A stretch of DNA of 64,000 bases from Amoebidium appalachense (lineage: Eukaryota > Ichthyosporea): NCBI GenBank assembly GCA_963693365.1, contig CAVNZM010000016.1, forward strand, positions 496,001 through 560,000, given 5' to 3'. A program made the translations under genes and the position numbers. Shown here in pieces: positions 1-57,810 of the stretch (the first letter of the stretch is position 1; each line of letters opens with the position of its first letter). The notes beneath the pieces are model-generated. The model did not search any database. It was not told where the DNA came from and saw only the letters and a list, made by a program, of their open reading frames with translations.

Positions 1-213
1 AAGCTGCAATGGATATCGAAAAAATACGGGGAACAACTCGAAAAAATGTGACCTACAAAAAAAAAAATCCACACAAGGGATCCGTGGTTCCCCCATTCCT
101 TTTCCATTACTCTCGGATTACACCTTAAACCCGAGCATTTCTGTAGACACACTTGCAAAGTGCCGTGGAGCTTTGAAAAGGGGGGGGGTTTAGGGGGTTG
201 GGTAGAAACTTAC
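1..213 (-). other. VWA8 intron, left edge
   Basis: Coding-strand intron after exon 53. It holds A-runs and a short C-run. I see no further VWA8 exon here. Confidence 0.6.
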
Positions 214-46031
<45,818 letters not shown>

Positions 46032-46262
46032 CCTCCGAAAGGTGAGGACGGAGATGGGGCTAGCCCACACTGAGGAAGCTCAGAAGCAATGCGCGAGGTT
46101 TCCTAAATGGGTTAAACCTATGCTAACATAACCGGTATTAGGATGATTTTCAGGCGTCCTCTAAGCCAACCCACCCTCTACTTGAAAGGGTGATGTTGCC
46201 CCGCCACTTTCCTGTAAAAAAAAGTTGAAAAAATACTAGCTCTTGCACACACACACACACCG

Positions 46263-46300
<38 letters not shown>

Positions 46301-46700
46301 GATGTGCTCATTTTGTTGATGTCAGTGCTCCGTACGTGTGCGAAAGCTATAACTGATTGGTTACCGAGTTTAGGTGTAGCCATATCAAGGCATTGATAGC
46401 ATCTTCTGATTGGATGTGTCAACGCAAGAAATTGCGCGCCAACTTTCATCCAATCAGCTCAGATTATTGCCTCGATTATGCATTCCTTTCAATTTTTCTA
46501 TTTTTAGCTTGACACATCAACAGACAGACAGAGAGACAGTCTCAGACAAATCTCAGAGTGATCGAAGTGGAAAACAAAAACAAGGATTGAGGGAGGTGCA
46601 CATAGGGTGAGAAGGGTATCATCTCTAGTGTGAGGGAGGTGCACATAGGGTGAGAAGGGTATCATCTCTAGTGTGTGTTCGCTACTTTCGAGGAGTAAAT
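46032..46700. promoter_or_regulatory. Divergent VWA8-MED4 promoter region
   Basis: A 669-bp spacer between the two start codons, which point away from each other. It contains interrupted (AC)n at about 46241-46296, several ATTGG/CCAAT boxes (for example near 46354 and 46408) and a perfect 43-bp direct repeat beside MED4. No clear TATA box. Shared control of the two genes is inference from spacing. Confidence 0.6.
46589..46674 (+). repeat. 43-bp perfect tandem duplication upstream of MED4 ATG
   Basis: Two identical 43-bp copies (46589-46631, 46632-46674), starting GAGGGAGGTGCACATAGGG. They end 26 bp before the MED4 ATG, so they lie in the core promoter or 5' UTR. Confidence 0.95.
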
Positions 46701-46832
46701 ATGGCGGAGGTAGCACCTGATGCGCCGCTGCGTGCGGTGCTGACGCAACTTCTCGGGGAGTACCGTGAGCTCGTGCAGCGGCTGCTACAGGCCACTATGG
46801 CGCAGGCGGACGGATCTGCACGTGCAGGCAAG
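46701..46832 (+). CDS. MED4: MED4 exon 1
   Basis: Residues 1-44, MAEVAPDAPLRAVLTQLLGE then YRELVQRLL, at the position of human LLSALEDLEVLSRELIEML. Donor AAG/GTGTGT runs into a GT-rich tract. Phase 0. Confidence 0.85.
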
Positions 46833-47057
46833 GTGTGTGCGTGTGTGTGTGCGTGTGCGTGTCTGTGTTCGTGAACGCCTGTGCGTTTTCTTTTATGGGG
46901 GGGTGGGGATGCGCTGTCTTTTTTGTGCGCTTTTGCCTGCGATCTCTCCCTCACGCCCCCGCCCCCCTCCCCCCCCCCCCCCCCACCGGTTTCTCGCTCC
47001 CCCCCCTCCCTCCCTCCAACCCCCCCCCCCCCCCCCCTCCGTCACTCTCTCTCTCTC

Positions 47058-47098
<41 letters not shown>

Positions 47099-48221
47099 GC
47101 TCTCTCCCCCCTTCCCCTCCGTCTGTCTGTCACACACGAACCCTTTCTCTCTCTCGCTCTCTATTTGTCTGTCTCTTTCTCCATTTTCTCTCTTTCTCCC
47201 CCCTCTCCCCCCCCCCCCCCTTCCTGCCCCCGGCCTCTTCCCCCACATCTCGATTTCTCGCTCTTTCTTCATTCTTTCAACACACACCCCCCCTCCCCCC
47301 CCCTTCTGCATCCACCTTTTTTCCGGCTCTCTTTTTTCCACTCTCCCTCACTTTCCGTTGTCTTCCCTCCCTCTCTCTCCTGCTTCCCCCCCTCCTCCCC
47401 CCCACCCCACCCCACCCCAACCCTCCCTCCCTCCTTTCCTCTTTCTTCGCTCCCTTTGACACACATACACACACACCCTTTCACCCTCTCCGGCTCCCTT
47501 TCTCGTCTCCCCCCTTCCCCCCTTTCCCCCGTCCCCTTCACTCTCTTTCTCTCTCTCTTTTCCCCAACCTCCCCCCCCCCCCCCCGCCCCTCCCCCTCCC
47601 CTCTTATCCTCCCAACACCCATCTGCCCTGCTTCTGTCCCACATTTGCCCACCACCACCTAAACAATACTAACGTCCCCCCCCCCCCCCCCCCCCCCCTC
47701 TCCTCTCCCTCTCCTCCCCTTTTCTCGCCCCGCTTCCACTTGCCCCCCATCCCTCTCTCCCCAGGGATCGACAGCAGAGGAAGTCATGTCAGAAATCATC
47801 CAGAAAGACATTCAGGTGCAGGCTGCAGTGAAAGCACGTATGTGCCCCCCTCCCCCCCCCCTCCCTCCCTTCCCTCCCATCCCCCCCCCCCCCCCCCCCT
47901 GCGCCGCCCCCCTCCCCCCCTTAATACAGACACATGCACACACGCTGACACCCCCTCCCCCCCCCCCCCCCCCCCCTTTTCTTGCCCGTCCTTGCTTAGC
48001 ACCTCTCTTTTCTGCTTTCGCCTTACTGCTTTAAAAAACATCCCATTCCTTCCCACGTACACACCACCAGCACTACAATCAACCCTTTCCCCTTTGGCCT
48101 CACCTGCCCATTCCCACGTTGCATCACTGCCTTTTTTGTAGATGATCACGAGCTTCATACACTTCCTATGGACTTACCTTCCTGCCACTCCTCCCCCTCC
48201 CCCTCCCCCCGATCCCTCCGG

Positions 48222-48307
<86 letters not shown>

Positions 48308-48565
48308 CCTCCCCCTCCGCCCCCCTTCTCCCCCCCCCCCAAAAAAACAGTTCGTGAACACCAGACAACCCAGCGTAAGATTGCTCTAGTCCAGGAGGCT
48401 ATCCGGCAACAAGATGCCGCCATAGTTCAGCTCACGACCCGACTTAAGAAGGCGGAGACAGCTTTGGACTCGACCCTGACGGAGGCAAGAGAACTACTAA
48501 AGGTTATAAGGAGGGCAGGTAAAGGTAGGTGGGTGGGTGTGGGTGGGCGTTTTTTTGGGGGGGGA

Positions 48566-48596
<31 letters not shown>

Positions 48597-50085
48597 GGGC
48601 AGGAAAAAGGGGAGTTGGGGAGGTGTGTGTGTGTGGGGGGGGGGGGGGGGGGGGGGGGGAGGCGGAAGGTTGAGGGAATGGGAGGGAGCACTAGGATGGT
48701 GGGGGGAGGTGAGGGGAGGGTGCTACCCAATGGAGGAATAATGGTTCTTGTGGTCTTTTGAATTTTCGGACATTGTGTTGTGAATGTGTAATTCGTAGGC
48801 TGTAAGGCCTTCTAACCCCCCCCCCTCCCCCCCCCCCCCCCCCCCCAGCTTCCCCCTCTCTTCCTCCCTCCCTCTGTCCGTCTTTCCCTCCCTTCCTTCC
48901 TTCCTCCCTCCCTCTGTCCGTCTTTCCCTCCCTTCCTTCCTTCCTCCCTCCCTCTGTCCGTCTTTCCCTCCCTTCCTTCCTCCCTCCCTCCCTCTTTCCC
49001 TCCCTCTCCCTCGCCCCCCTACCCGTCTCTCTAGGTCGCACCCCCTCCCCCCCCCCCCCCCCCCCCCCGGAGGATGGGCTCTGCTTATTATGTATAATCT
49101 TCGTGTGTGGTTTGCATTCTAATTTGTGTTCTCCGTCGTGAGCATGTATTTGTAACACATCCTAACCCCTCCCCCCTTCCCCTCCCCCTCCTCCTCCCTC
49201 GCCCCCCCCTCCAGCTGCCGTTGATCCCAACGATCTAGTGACGTATGCCGGCATGGCTTCATACACCGTGGCCCCACCACCAGACAGGCCCGAAGGACCC
49301 CTGGGCCCATTCAGGTGTGTGCGTTAATGCTAGTGTGTGGTTTGATGTGTGTGCTTTAATGCTAGTGTGTGGTTTTATGTGTGCTTGCTAAAGCGTAGCA
49401 TGTTGCTTCATAGCATATGGGTTTCCCGGGTGTTTAGAAACCGTAACAGCATAACTATTTTCTTTCTATATATGGCAGTATACATGGATATAAATATCCT
49501 AAAGAAAAGAGATCGACCGGTAGTGGTCGTGATATGTGATTTCGGGATGACATCTTGATGTGGTCTATATATCATGTTTACGTAATGCTGCAAAATTCTG
49601 ACTTATACCTGACTTGGCATGTGGTTTCTTTGTGTGCTTGAATGTCGTGTTGGTAGTTAATGGACGACGTACACCGCTTGTTGACACCCAACTCCCCCCC
49701 CCCCCCCACCGCTTGTTGACACCCAACTCCCCCCCCCCCCCTTTGCACACACATCTTCACCGTTTTGCTCACCTTGCTTGCATAAGCAACCCTGCTCGTC
49801 TTTGATCAAGACGGGTTGACCCACCCAAGTTCAGTTGATGCTGCTGTCTGGGTTGGAGCGTCGTATATACGTGGGCTAAGGGGTCGAAACTCAGACGCAA
49901 TTGATGACTTGGGCCCTCCCTGAGGATGGGCTCTGCTTATGACGCATACTGTGCGCATGGCTGATGCTGCATACTTGAATGTTTGCCTTTGCATGTGTCC
50001 TGCATCATGCTTCTCATCGTCTATGCGTACTTCGTACTGTGTTCCGCATTCAAACCCCCCCCCCCCCCCCCCCCCCCCGCACACG

Positions 50086-50133
<48 letters not shown>

Positions 50134-50135
50134 GT

Positions 50136-50183
<48 letters not shown>

Positions 50184-50263
50184 CTGCCTCTCTCTCTCTA
50201 CCTCTTTGCACACACAAACACATGTGCGCAGGTGCGTGCGCGCACACACACACACACACACAC

Positions 50264-50339
<76 letters not shown>

Positions 50340-50370
50340 TGCACACACATGCACATACATGCACACACAT

Positions 50371-50413
<43 letters not shown>

Positions 50414-50435
50414 CACACACACACATGCACACACA

Positions 50436-50504
<69 letters not shown>

Positions 50505-50628
50505 TCGCACTCATGTGTGCACGAGTACACACATGCGCAACACACACGTGCGCAACACACACATGTGGGCGCCCGCAAGCACACATGCGCACGCGCAGGC
50601 ATGCACACACGGACACACACACACACAC

Positions 50629-50693
<65 letters not shown>

Positions 50694-50855
50694 GGGGCCT
50701 ACCCCGAAGATCCCCGATGGAAATGTGGTCGCATGTCTCTCTGGGAGAGCATTGGTAACCACCCCCCCCCCCCCCCCCCCCCCTCCCCCCCGGGGGGCGG
50801 TGCATGAATCTCTCCCGTCACACAGCAAAAGCATATATTTTCGTTTTCCCTTGTA

Positions 50856-50914
<59 letters not shown>

Positions 50915-51000
50915 CCCCCCCCCCCCCCCCCCCCTGCCCCTCCCAACTGTCCCCTACACATGCACATCTTTGCGTGTTAACTATTTGTAGTCATTCGCCC

Positions 51001-51032
<32 letters not shown>

Positions 51033-51077
51033 ACCCCCTTTCCCTCTCCCCCTTTCAGCACCAGTCCACACACAAAC

Positions 51078-51119
<42 letters not shown>

Positions 51120-51305
51120 TTTCTCCCCAAAATCGAGGCAAAAACCTGCACACACAAACATACATGTGTGCGAGCACACCTTGACTCCATTTGCTCTCGT
51201 TCTCCTTACTTGTGGTTGCTCTTGTGCCTTAATAGTCAATGGACATAGAGTAAACTTGAGCACCCCCCACGTACTCTCACTCACTCGCTTACTCATTCAC
51301 TCACT

Positions 51306-51351
<46 letters not shown>

Positions 51352-51482
51352 CTCCTTCGAGGCACCCATTATTCCTGTGGGCACGGCTCAGTCTCTCTCT
51401 TCAGCCGCAACACCCATCCCTGGTACCCGCCCGCAAGTAGGAGTACCCCCTCCCCCCCCCCCCCCCCCGCCCCTCCCGCCAC

Positions 51483-51577
<95 letters not shown>

Positions 51578-51882
51578 ACCTCTCCCTCCCTCGCCCCTAC
51601 CCCCTCCCCCTGCCCTCCCCGCGCACGTGAGCACTCTGTGTATGTGTGTATACAGGTTCAGTACATTCCGTCATGAATGTTGTGATTCGCACTCTTCCAA
51701 CGCACTTGAACCCCCCCCCCCCCCCCCCCCCTCTCTCTCTCTCATCCCCTCCCCTCTATCATGCATCCTACTGCTTGCTGATGTGTGTGTGCTGTTATCT
51801 TGCAAAAACTCAGTGTTTTGTCCATCGGTGAACATGCACCTAGCACTCTGCAACACATTCTAATGCCCCCCCCCCCCCCCCT

Positions 51883-51913
<31 letters not shown>

Positions 51914-53141
51914 TCCCCCCCCCCTCTTTACTTCCATGCAACCGGGCATGGTTGCTCTGTGTCGTGCATCTGTAAGCACATACGCATTTTTCGCTGCACT
52001 GCATTAGTTTGCACACACATCTTCACCGTTTTGCTCACCTTGCTTGCATAAGCAACCCTGCTCGTCTTTGATCAAGACGGGTTGACCCGCCCAAGTTCAG
52101 TTGATGCTCTGCTGTTCGAGTTGGAGCATCGTATATACGCGGGCTAAGGGGTCGAAACTTGAAAGCAATTGTTAGACGCATACTGTGCGCATGGCTGATG
52201 TTGCATACTTGAATGTTTGCCTTTGCATGTGTCCTGCACCATGCTTCTCGTCGTGTATGCGTACTTCGTACCGTGTTCCGCATTCAACCCCCCCCCCCCC
52301 CCCCCCTCCCCCAGGATGGGCTCTACTTATTTCGCATACTGCACGTGTTGTTGATGTTGCATACTTCAATGTTTGCCTTTGCGTATGTCCTGCACCATGT
52401 TTTTCAACGTTTATTTTTGCCTCCTTTCGTATTCCACATTCTAACCCCCCCCCACCATCCCCCCTGTACACCGCTCTCCCCTCCCCCTCTCCCTCGGCGT
52501 TTATTTGTGGTGGCATAGGTACTCCCCCTGATGATGGGCACTGCACAGATGTTTCTGATGCGGTTTTGTTTTGAGGCTTTTTGATCTTGTTGCCTTCCTT
52601 TCATGCACTCTTCCATGCATACATCCCCCTCTCCCAGGGGTTATGAAGTTCGTTCGGTGGAGATGATGTGGTCCTTTGTTTTGCTCTCTCCTGTTGTACT
52701 CTTGTGTCACCCCCCCACCCCCCCCCCCCCCCCCCCCACCCCCACCCCCAGCCCCCACTCCCAAAAGAAGAGATTATAAGGCGAAGAAGGGAGAGGAAGG
52801 GGGGAGGGGGGGGGGGGGGGGGGGGTTGAAGAAACACCCACTCACATGCACAGATAGAAAACCCAATGTTATGCACGAGCACGCATACACACGTGGACAC
52901 ACACATACCCTTTTCGTCCATCTTTCTTATCCCTTTCTTCCCCCCCTGAATGTTTGCCTTTGCATGTGTCCTGCACCATGCTTCTCGTCGTGTATGCGTA
53001 CTTTGTACCGTGTTCCGCATTCAAACCCCCCCCCCCCCCCCCCAGATGCGTATGCCTGCCCCCCAGCCAATCGAAGAAGAGCCAACGGAGCAAGTCGATC
53101 TCGACCTATCAGGTTCCTCCGATGAGTCCGATATGGATTGA
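46701..53141 (+). CDS. MED4: Mediator complex subunit 4 (MED4), 7 exons, complete
   Basis: Middle-module subunit of Mediator, which bridges transcription factors and RNA polymerase II in the nucleus. The model joins 46701-46832, 47765-47837, 48351-48524, 49215-49314, 50693-50754, 51351-51436 and 53046-53141, all GT-AG with matching phases, giving about 240 residues (human 270). Evidence: an N-terminal helical region with LREHQ...LVQEAIRQQDAAIVQL and the Glu/Leu/Lys-rich coiled coil of exon 3 (human HEMQVLEKEVEKRDSDIQQL); DPNDLVTYAGMASYTVAPPP (human [20 protein letters not shown]); a Pro/Ser-rich tail; and the acidic Ser/Asp end SGSSDESDMD (human SSSSSSESD). The start ATG is in context AATATGG. 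Several introns hold C-tailed R1 copies. Head-to-head with VWA8. Confidence 0.88.
46833..47764. other. MED4 intron 1, CT/C-rich
   Basis: About 930 bp nearly purine-free on the coding strand, with C-runs and TCTC stretches. No gene seen. Confidence 0.85.
47765..47837 (+). CDS. MED4: MED4 exon 2
   Basis: Residues 45-69, GSTAEEVMSEIIQKDIQVQA then AVKA. Acceptor TCCCCAG after about 800 bp of CT/C-rich intron, donor GCAC/GTATGT, phase 1 out. Confidence 0.82.
48351..48524 (+). CDS. MED4: MED4 exon 3: coiled coil
   Basis: Residues 69-127. REHQTTQRKIALVQEAIRQQ then DAAIVQLTTRLKKAETALDS is the core MED4 coiled coil. Acceptor AAAACAG. Two donors are possible: GTAGGT at 48525 (chosen) or GTAAAG two codons earlier. 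Both leave phase 1. Confidence 0.9.
48853..49005. repeat. About 43-bp pyrimidine minisatellite, 3 units
   Basis: Units CCTCCCTCCCTCTGTCCGTC then TTTCCCTCCCTTCCTTCC. Confidence 0.92.
49062..49170 (+). mobile_element. R1-like element near MED4 exon 4 acceptor
   Basis: GGAGGATGGGCTCTGCTTAT core with a diverged body and C-rich end 45 bp before the acceptor. Confidence 0.7.
49215..49314 (+). CDS. MED4: MED4 exon 4
   Basis: Residues 127-160. DPNDLVTYAGMASYTVAPPP is the most conserved MED4 block. Acceptor CCCCTCCAG after a C-rich tract that ends an R1 copy, donor AG/GTGTGT. Confidence 0.92.
49741..50058 (+). mobile_element. R1 element in MED4 intron
   Basis: About 318 bp lacking the first 80 or so bases; otherwise very close to the copy at 41573-41984. 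Followed by a C-run and (CA)n. Confidence 0.9.
50082..50690. repeat. (CA)n, (TCTA)n and CA-variant tract in MED4 intron 4
   Basis: CA blocks broken by TCTATC repeats (50150-50182) and ATGCACAC variants, ending at the exon 5 acceptor. Confidence 0.95.
50693..50754 (+). CDS. MED4: MED4 exon 5
   Basis: Residues 160-181, GAYPEDPRWKCGRMSLWESI, at the position of human RRPYPTDLEMRSGLLGQM. The acceptor AG ends a (CA)n run; donor ATTG/GTAACC, phase 1 out. Confidence 0.85.
51351..51436 (+). CDS. MED4: MED4 exon 6
   Basis: Residues 181-209, SFEAPIIPVGTAQSLSSAAT then PIPG, a Ser/Pro-rich variable tail. The acceptor AG ends a (CA)n run; donor CAA/GTAGGA, phase 0. Confidence 0.8.
51483..51570. repeat. 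(CA)n in MED4 intron 6
   Basis: About 88 bp of perfect CA, shortly after the MED4 exon 6 donor. Confidence 0.97.
51925..52290 (+). mobile_element. R1 element in MED4 intron
   Basis: Near full-length copy with small internal loss around the GGATGGGCTC core. Ends TTCCGCATTCAAC and a C-run. Host direction. Confidence 0.9.
52312..52445 (+). mobile_element. R1 element, diverged
   Basis: Begins at AGGATGGGCTCTACTTAT and ends CATTCTAACCC. Diverged from the main group. Confidence 0.75.
52945..53028 (+). mobile_element. R1 element lacking its 5' part, at MED4 exon 7 acceptor
   Basis: Only the last 84 bp, from TGAATGTTTGCC to CGCATTCAAAC, then a C-run and the AG of exon 7. Confidence 0.88.
53046..53141 (+). 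CDS. MED4: MED4 exon 7 with stop
   Basis: Last 31 residues, from MRMPAPQPIEEEPTEQ to SGSSDESDMD and TGA at 53139-53141. The acceptor AG follows an R1 3' end plus a C-run of 18 or more. The stop region is repeated downstream. Confidence 0.87.
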   Translation: MRMPAPQPIEEEPTEQVDLDLSGSSDESDMD

Positions 53142-55152
<2,011 letters not shown>

Positions 55153-55237
55153 TCACACATTCTGATTGGTCGCCTTGGCACATTCATTTTTGTGGCCGGC
55201 CTTCCAATGGGCAACCTGGCAGTCCCGCCCACAGTAC
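55153..55237 (-). CDS. MYND-like zinc knuckle, terminal exon
   Basis: YCGRDCQVAHWKAGHKNEC followed by AKATNQNV and TGA. Acceptor ACGTGCAG. The frame is open upstream to an ATG at 55264, which would add MVLVTCR and a CxxC pair. A 20-bp array carrying branch-site-like CCTAAT lies just upstream. Confidence 0.5.
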
Positions 55238-55441
55238 CTGCACGTGACCAGAACCATATTAGGAAAGGAGGTTACCATTTTAGGAAAAGAGGTCACCGTA
55301 TTAGGAAAAAGGGTCACCATATTAGGAAAAGGGGCCTGTGATGGCTGGCTAGGGCGGGGATGGTGTACTTAAATGGATCTTACGCATGAAAACATGCCGC
55401 GAGGGGACGGAGGGAGGCCGGTCAGGCCGGCGAGAGGGGAA

Positions 55442-55482
<41 letters not shown>

Positions 55483-55850
55483 GTGGGGGGGGGGGGGGGG
55501 GGGGGGGAGGGGGGGGGAGGGGGGGGGAAATTACGTGGTATGAGGTCACAGTTTTCGCCCCTTCGTCGAACATTTTCGTCATGGCCTGCCGGAGCTCGGT
55601 TACTGCAGGGCTGGATGCATGGGTCAGCACTGCAGCCCGAAACAGAGCACTTGCGCATGCATGCGTTAACGTAATTATTTGGCGCTAGCATGTGTTGAGC
55701 ACTTGGATGTGTAACAGTAGAGCACAGGCATTTGTTAGCTATAGGGCACTCGGGGGGGGGGGGGGGGGGGGGGGGGGGGAGGAGGAGGGGGAGGATGGGG
55801 GGAGGGGCGGCTCGGCCGCGAGGGGGGGGGGGGGGGGGGGGGGGAGGGGG

Positions 55851-55923
<73 letters not shown>

Positions 55924-56942
55924 AGCGCGCACACACACACGTGCACACATGCAGACATACAGACATCGAGAAGCCGTTCCCGAAAAAGTAGTCCATTTAT
56001 TGAGCTCAAAAACCAAGCCGAACAAAAAACCAGCAGCATGCCGTGAAAACAAGTCCTCCCTCCCCGGTAGGCTCGGAAGATCTGATGGCAATATGCATGA
56101 GGGGGAGATAGCCATGTGGAAAGGCAGAAATAGGCAAGGACATTATATCGATGCATACCATTCTTGTCATGTTGTGATCCACGGCCGGCTAATTCCTTCA
56201 TGACGGCCATCATACCATGCAGGGCATTTGCCACCCGGGCAACTTCCGGAATCACCCCACGTGCTTCGAGTGAATGGGCTCGAGGCACAACTTGCGCCAT
56301 GATAAACTGTCTCGTCCACTTTACACCTTGGTTCGGTATAAACTCCTTTAGTTCCGTGACACACGAGTCCAAGTTAGTATGTTTGTATGATACGGGACCA
56401 GGTCTCTCTCTACTACACGGAATGTGTGTGTATGCGTGTGCCGGTGTGCGTGTGTGTGACATGTGTGTGTTCCCCCTCCCCTCCCTTTCTCCTCCCTTGT
56501 GGGGGGCATGGGCCTTTAATAATCTACAGACATATCCTGCAGCACATTTACTCTGGGCCTAGGTGTACGCGTGTTTTGCTCTCTGCATAATATCTGCTTT
56601 CATGATATTTGACCATAATTTTTGTAGTTACTGTAAAGCATCCTAATAATGAAAATAACACCCCCTCGCTCCCCCCCCCCCCCCCCCCCCCGGCCTGGCC
56701 ACCCCAAACACACGTTCACGCACAACTGTTACACAAACACACCACGCACACGCACACACAAATGTACACACACACACACGCACTGAAGCGCACATGCTTG
56801 TGTGTACGTCTGTGTGTGCGTGCGTGCGCTTGTGTGTGTGTGTATTATTATGTGTGTACATATCACACCTCACAGATACATGCCCCCACAGAGCTAGGCT
56901 CATAAGTCCGGCAAGCACATGCTTTTTCAAATACTCCGCATA
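55153..56942 (-). CDS. Unrecognised gene with C-terminal MYND-like zinc knuckle (partial model)
   Basis: Four minus-strand exons: 56869-56942, 56159-56412, 55535-55629 and 55153-55237. The first three have matching phases and a protein-like composition (for example YAEYLKKHVLAGLMSLALWG; FIPNQGVKWTRQFIMAQVVP; AVTELRQAMTKMFDEGAKTV). The last carries YCGRDCQVAHWKAGHKNEC, which fits the second half of a MYND finger (YC-x3-CQ-x3-W-x3-H-x3-C), then a stop. Phases between the last two do not match, so an exon with the first Cys pairs is missing or unrecognised. The first coding exon is also not fixed. MYND fingers bind protein partners; the function is otherwise unknown. Confidence 0.5.
55252..55342 (-). 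repeat. 20-bp array (4 units) beside the MYND exon acceptor
   Basis: On the coding strand the unit is about CTTTTCCTAATATGGTGACC, four times, ending 15 bp before the acceptor. Each unit contains a pyrimidine tract and a CTAAT branch-like motif. Confidence 0.85.
55441..55528. repeat. G-run of about 88
   Basis: Nearly pure G between exons of the MYND-like gene. Confidence 0.95.
55535..55629 (-). CDS. MYND-like gene, third exon
   Basis: LTHASSPAVTELRQAMTKMF then DEGAKTVTSYH; acceptor GGGCTGCAG, donor CAC/GTAATT. Phase 1 in matches the previous exon, phase 0 out. Confidence 0.5.
55752..55922. repeat. G-rich tract, about 170 bp
   Basis: G-runs with few A, C and T interruptions between exons of the MYND-like gene. 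Confidence 0.95.
56159..56412 (-). CDS. MYND-like gene, long exon
   Basis: 84 codons including ELKEFIPNQGVKWTRQFIMA and GVIPEVARVANALHGMMAVM. Donor AATG/GTATGC. The start is set at the AG at 56413 because it matches phase 2 upstream; a later AG near 56360 would also keep the core open. Confidence 0.5.
56869..56942 (-). CDS. MYND-like gene, upstream exon
   Basis: YAEYLKKHVLAGLMSLALWG then HVSV; acceptor ATATATCAG, donor AG/GTGTGA, phase 2 out. Not recognised. Confidence 0.45.
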
Positions 56943-57072
56943 CTGATATATTTCCCCGTGTGGTGATTCATTTACGCTTCATTCAGTTTATACAATAATT
57001 CTCCATTGCAGTGGGTACGTGATATTGAAATTTCCCGTGGTTGGTTGGTATTTTATCCCATTTAACTATTAG

Positions 57073-57337
57073 TTAGATATTATATGAGAAGCAACAGCTA
57101 AACAGAAACGTTTGAACCGAAATCATCAAAATATATATTTCTCGGACATCCATTTCCTGGGCTGCTAGCGCTATTAAAGAAATGTCAAATTCATACGCAT
57201 ACACCCCATAAATTCTACATATTATGTTCTGTGTATACTGCGCTTGCACATTACAAACCGCATATTTTAAAAACTGTCTGCCCAAACATACACAACGTGT
57301 GTGTTTGGCACCAATCAACCTGTCACCGTGTATTGTC
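57073..57337 (-). CDS. Uncertain open frame, possible 5' exon of MYND-like gene
   Basis: An open frame starting MTIHGDRLIGAKHTR and containing FDISLIALAAQEMDVREIYI, with stop near 57073. It is outside simple repeats and upstream of the MYND-like exons, but no splice site or family match supports it. Confidence 0.2.
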
Positions 57338-57415
57338 ATGGTACAGTCACACGTGACCACACTATCATGTGTATGCGTACAACACTTTCCATACTGTCAG
57401 GGGGGAGAAAAAAAA

Positions 57416-57810
57416 CTAGCAATATCCCTCGTTCTCTTCCCCCACCTTCGGTCCCAGGGCCTCTACCGTTAACTCCGGTGCCTTCACACCTTCCATATTA
57501 AGAAGTGTATTTTCTTCGACCCCCCCTTCACTTTCCTTACCACTGTTTTCTCCCTCTCCCGTCCCCCCCTCCACCCCCCCCAACCCTTCCATTTCCATTC
57601 TCGTTTTCGTTTTTTCAGAACTACTACCATCGACGCTTGATTTTCCCGATGGCGAATGTAGCGACGGGGACATGATCCCCTTTTTCTGCCTTTCCAATGC
57701 CGCCGCTTCCTGTTTCAGTAATCGAAGAGATTCCTCCATCTTTTTTACGAATTCCTCCTTGTCCGGCCCTTCTAGGGTCTCTGCCAATTCCTCAATTTGC
57801 GCGCGTAAAT
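57416..57810 (-). CDS. Unrecognised 57-61 kb gene, C-terminal part
   Basis: 131 codons with stop; DLRAQIEELAETLEGPDKEE then a Ser/Gly/Glu-rich tail. Acceptor AGCAAG is poor and not preceded by pyrimidines, so the frame change may instead be a small indel. Confidence 0.65.

Noticed and set aside
46032-46070. Longer VWA8 N-terminus starting VWASPISVLTFRR
   Set aside because: The upstream codon at 46070 is GTG; the first ATG in frame is at 46031.
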